From the NCBI GenBank assembly GCA_036186865.1, contig AP025071.1, forward strand, positions 8,960,521 through 9,024,520: a stretch of 64,000 nt of DNA, given 5' to 3'. Source of the stretch: Eustoma russellianum. Taxonomy: Eukaryota; Streptophyta; Magnoliopsida; Gentianales; Gentianaceae. Made by a program: the position numbers and the translations under genes. The notes beneath the pieces were generated by a model that searched no databases, was not told the origin of the DNA, and was given only the letters and a program-made list of their open reading frames with translations. This document shows positions 63,906-64,000 of the stretch, piece by piece. Within the stretch, counting starts at the first letter, position 1, and each line of letters opens with the position of its first letter.

Positions 63906-64000
63906 TTATGCAGAGGAAGATGGAGGGGGATCATGCGGAGAAGAGTGACCATCAGGGAGAGGCTGAGACTGCGAGTTGCTGGAAATCATAGAGATGATGA
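63906..64000 (-). CDS. Possible 3' end of a CACTA-encoded ORF (partial)
   Basis: On the minus strand a frame enters from the window edge and stops at TAA (63906-63908), about 31 codons, ending in a serine- and proline-rich tail. Its place just inside a CACTA terminus suits the last exon of an element gene. No domain is recognisable in this short piece, so the call is weak. Confidence 0.3.
   Translation of the reverse strand, partial: IISMISSNSQSQPLPDGHSSPHDPPPSSSA

Larger units (their letters stand above)
63208..64000. mobile_element. Element M: CACTA (En/Spm-like) terminal region
   Basis: Starts at CACCAAAAAAAAGAC, a likely mutated CACTACAA terminus, followed by a subterminal region (63225-63610) packed with GCGACGAAA and TTTCGTCGC in both orientations, the hallmark of plant CACTA ends. 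An AT-rich stretch follows. The other end lies outside the window. It interrupts gag of element T. Confidence 0.75.

Overview
The window is a nest of plant transposable elements; I see no intact host gene. It points to a seed-plant, probably eudicot, nuclear genome: Ty1/copia elements of SIRE and Tork-like type, Ty3/gypsy elements of Tekay and Tat type, a TRIM, a tRNA-derived SINE and a CACTA end, all in AT-rich sequence. Lineage names rest on protein motifs recognised by eye, not on a database search. I label the elements A to M, plus T for the oldest host.

Layout. Element T is a decayed Tat-lineage Ty3/gypsy element on the minus strand. Its domains appear in order from right to left: gag (62931-63207 and 52498-52711), protease (about 51931-52500), reverse transcriptase (51253-51560 and 45090-45613), RNase H and a second RNase H (44522-45090 and 26056-26283), integrase (25122-26055 and about 3870-4323). 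It was split by B (Tekay gypsy, 4324-25121, target duplication ATTCA), E (copia, 26284-44516, CTATT), H (copia, 45614-51247, ACAAC), I (non-autonomous copia, 52712-62925, CCTTG) and M (CACTA end, from 63208). Element A (3' part of an ORF-less copia, 1-3540) lies to the left.

Second-level insertions. B carries a SIRE-type solo LTR D (6171-8832, GAAGA), a non-autonomous gypsy element C (13649-21768) and a 239-bp insert. E carries a compound insert F (28728-29546, TATTC) made of a whole TRIM joined to a piece of SIRE LTR, and a nearly complete SIRE element G (31986-42229, TATCC). I carries a copia element J (54899-60869), a SINE K (61135-61400, 14-bp duplication) and a TRIM L (61547-61954, TTTCT).

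How the parts work. The elements encode gag, protease, integrase, reverse transcriptase and RNase H, nearly all broken by stops or frameshifts; H and G are the least damaged. C and I lack pol and would need enzymes in trans; C shares its ends, leader repeats and a gag remnant with B, its likely helper.

Most interesting signal. B, C, F, G, H, I and L have the usual initiator-tRNA-Met primer site (TGGTATCAGAG) beside the 5' LTR. E and J do not. Instead, exactly 2 nt after the LTR, each has a 13-15 nt segment that is the perfect reverse complement of a segment in its own LTR. The two pairs differ in sequence but each matches itself, and A keeps the LTR half. This suggests self-primed reverse transcription, or another LTR-leader RNA pairing, in a plant copia group. 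A, E and J also share a GC-rich hairpin in the 3' non-coding region, and several unrelated LTRs here carry short-palindrome arrays in U3.
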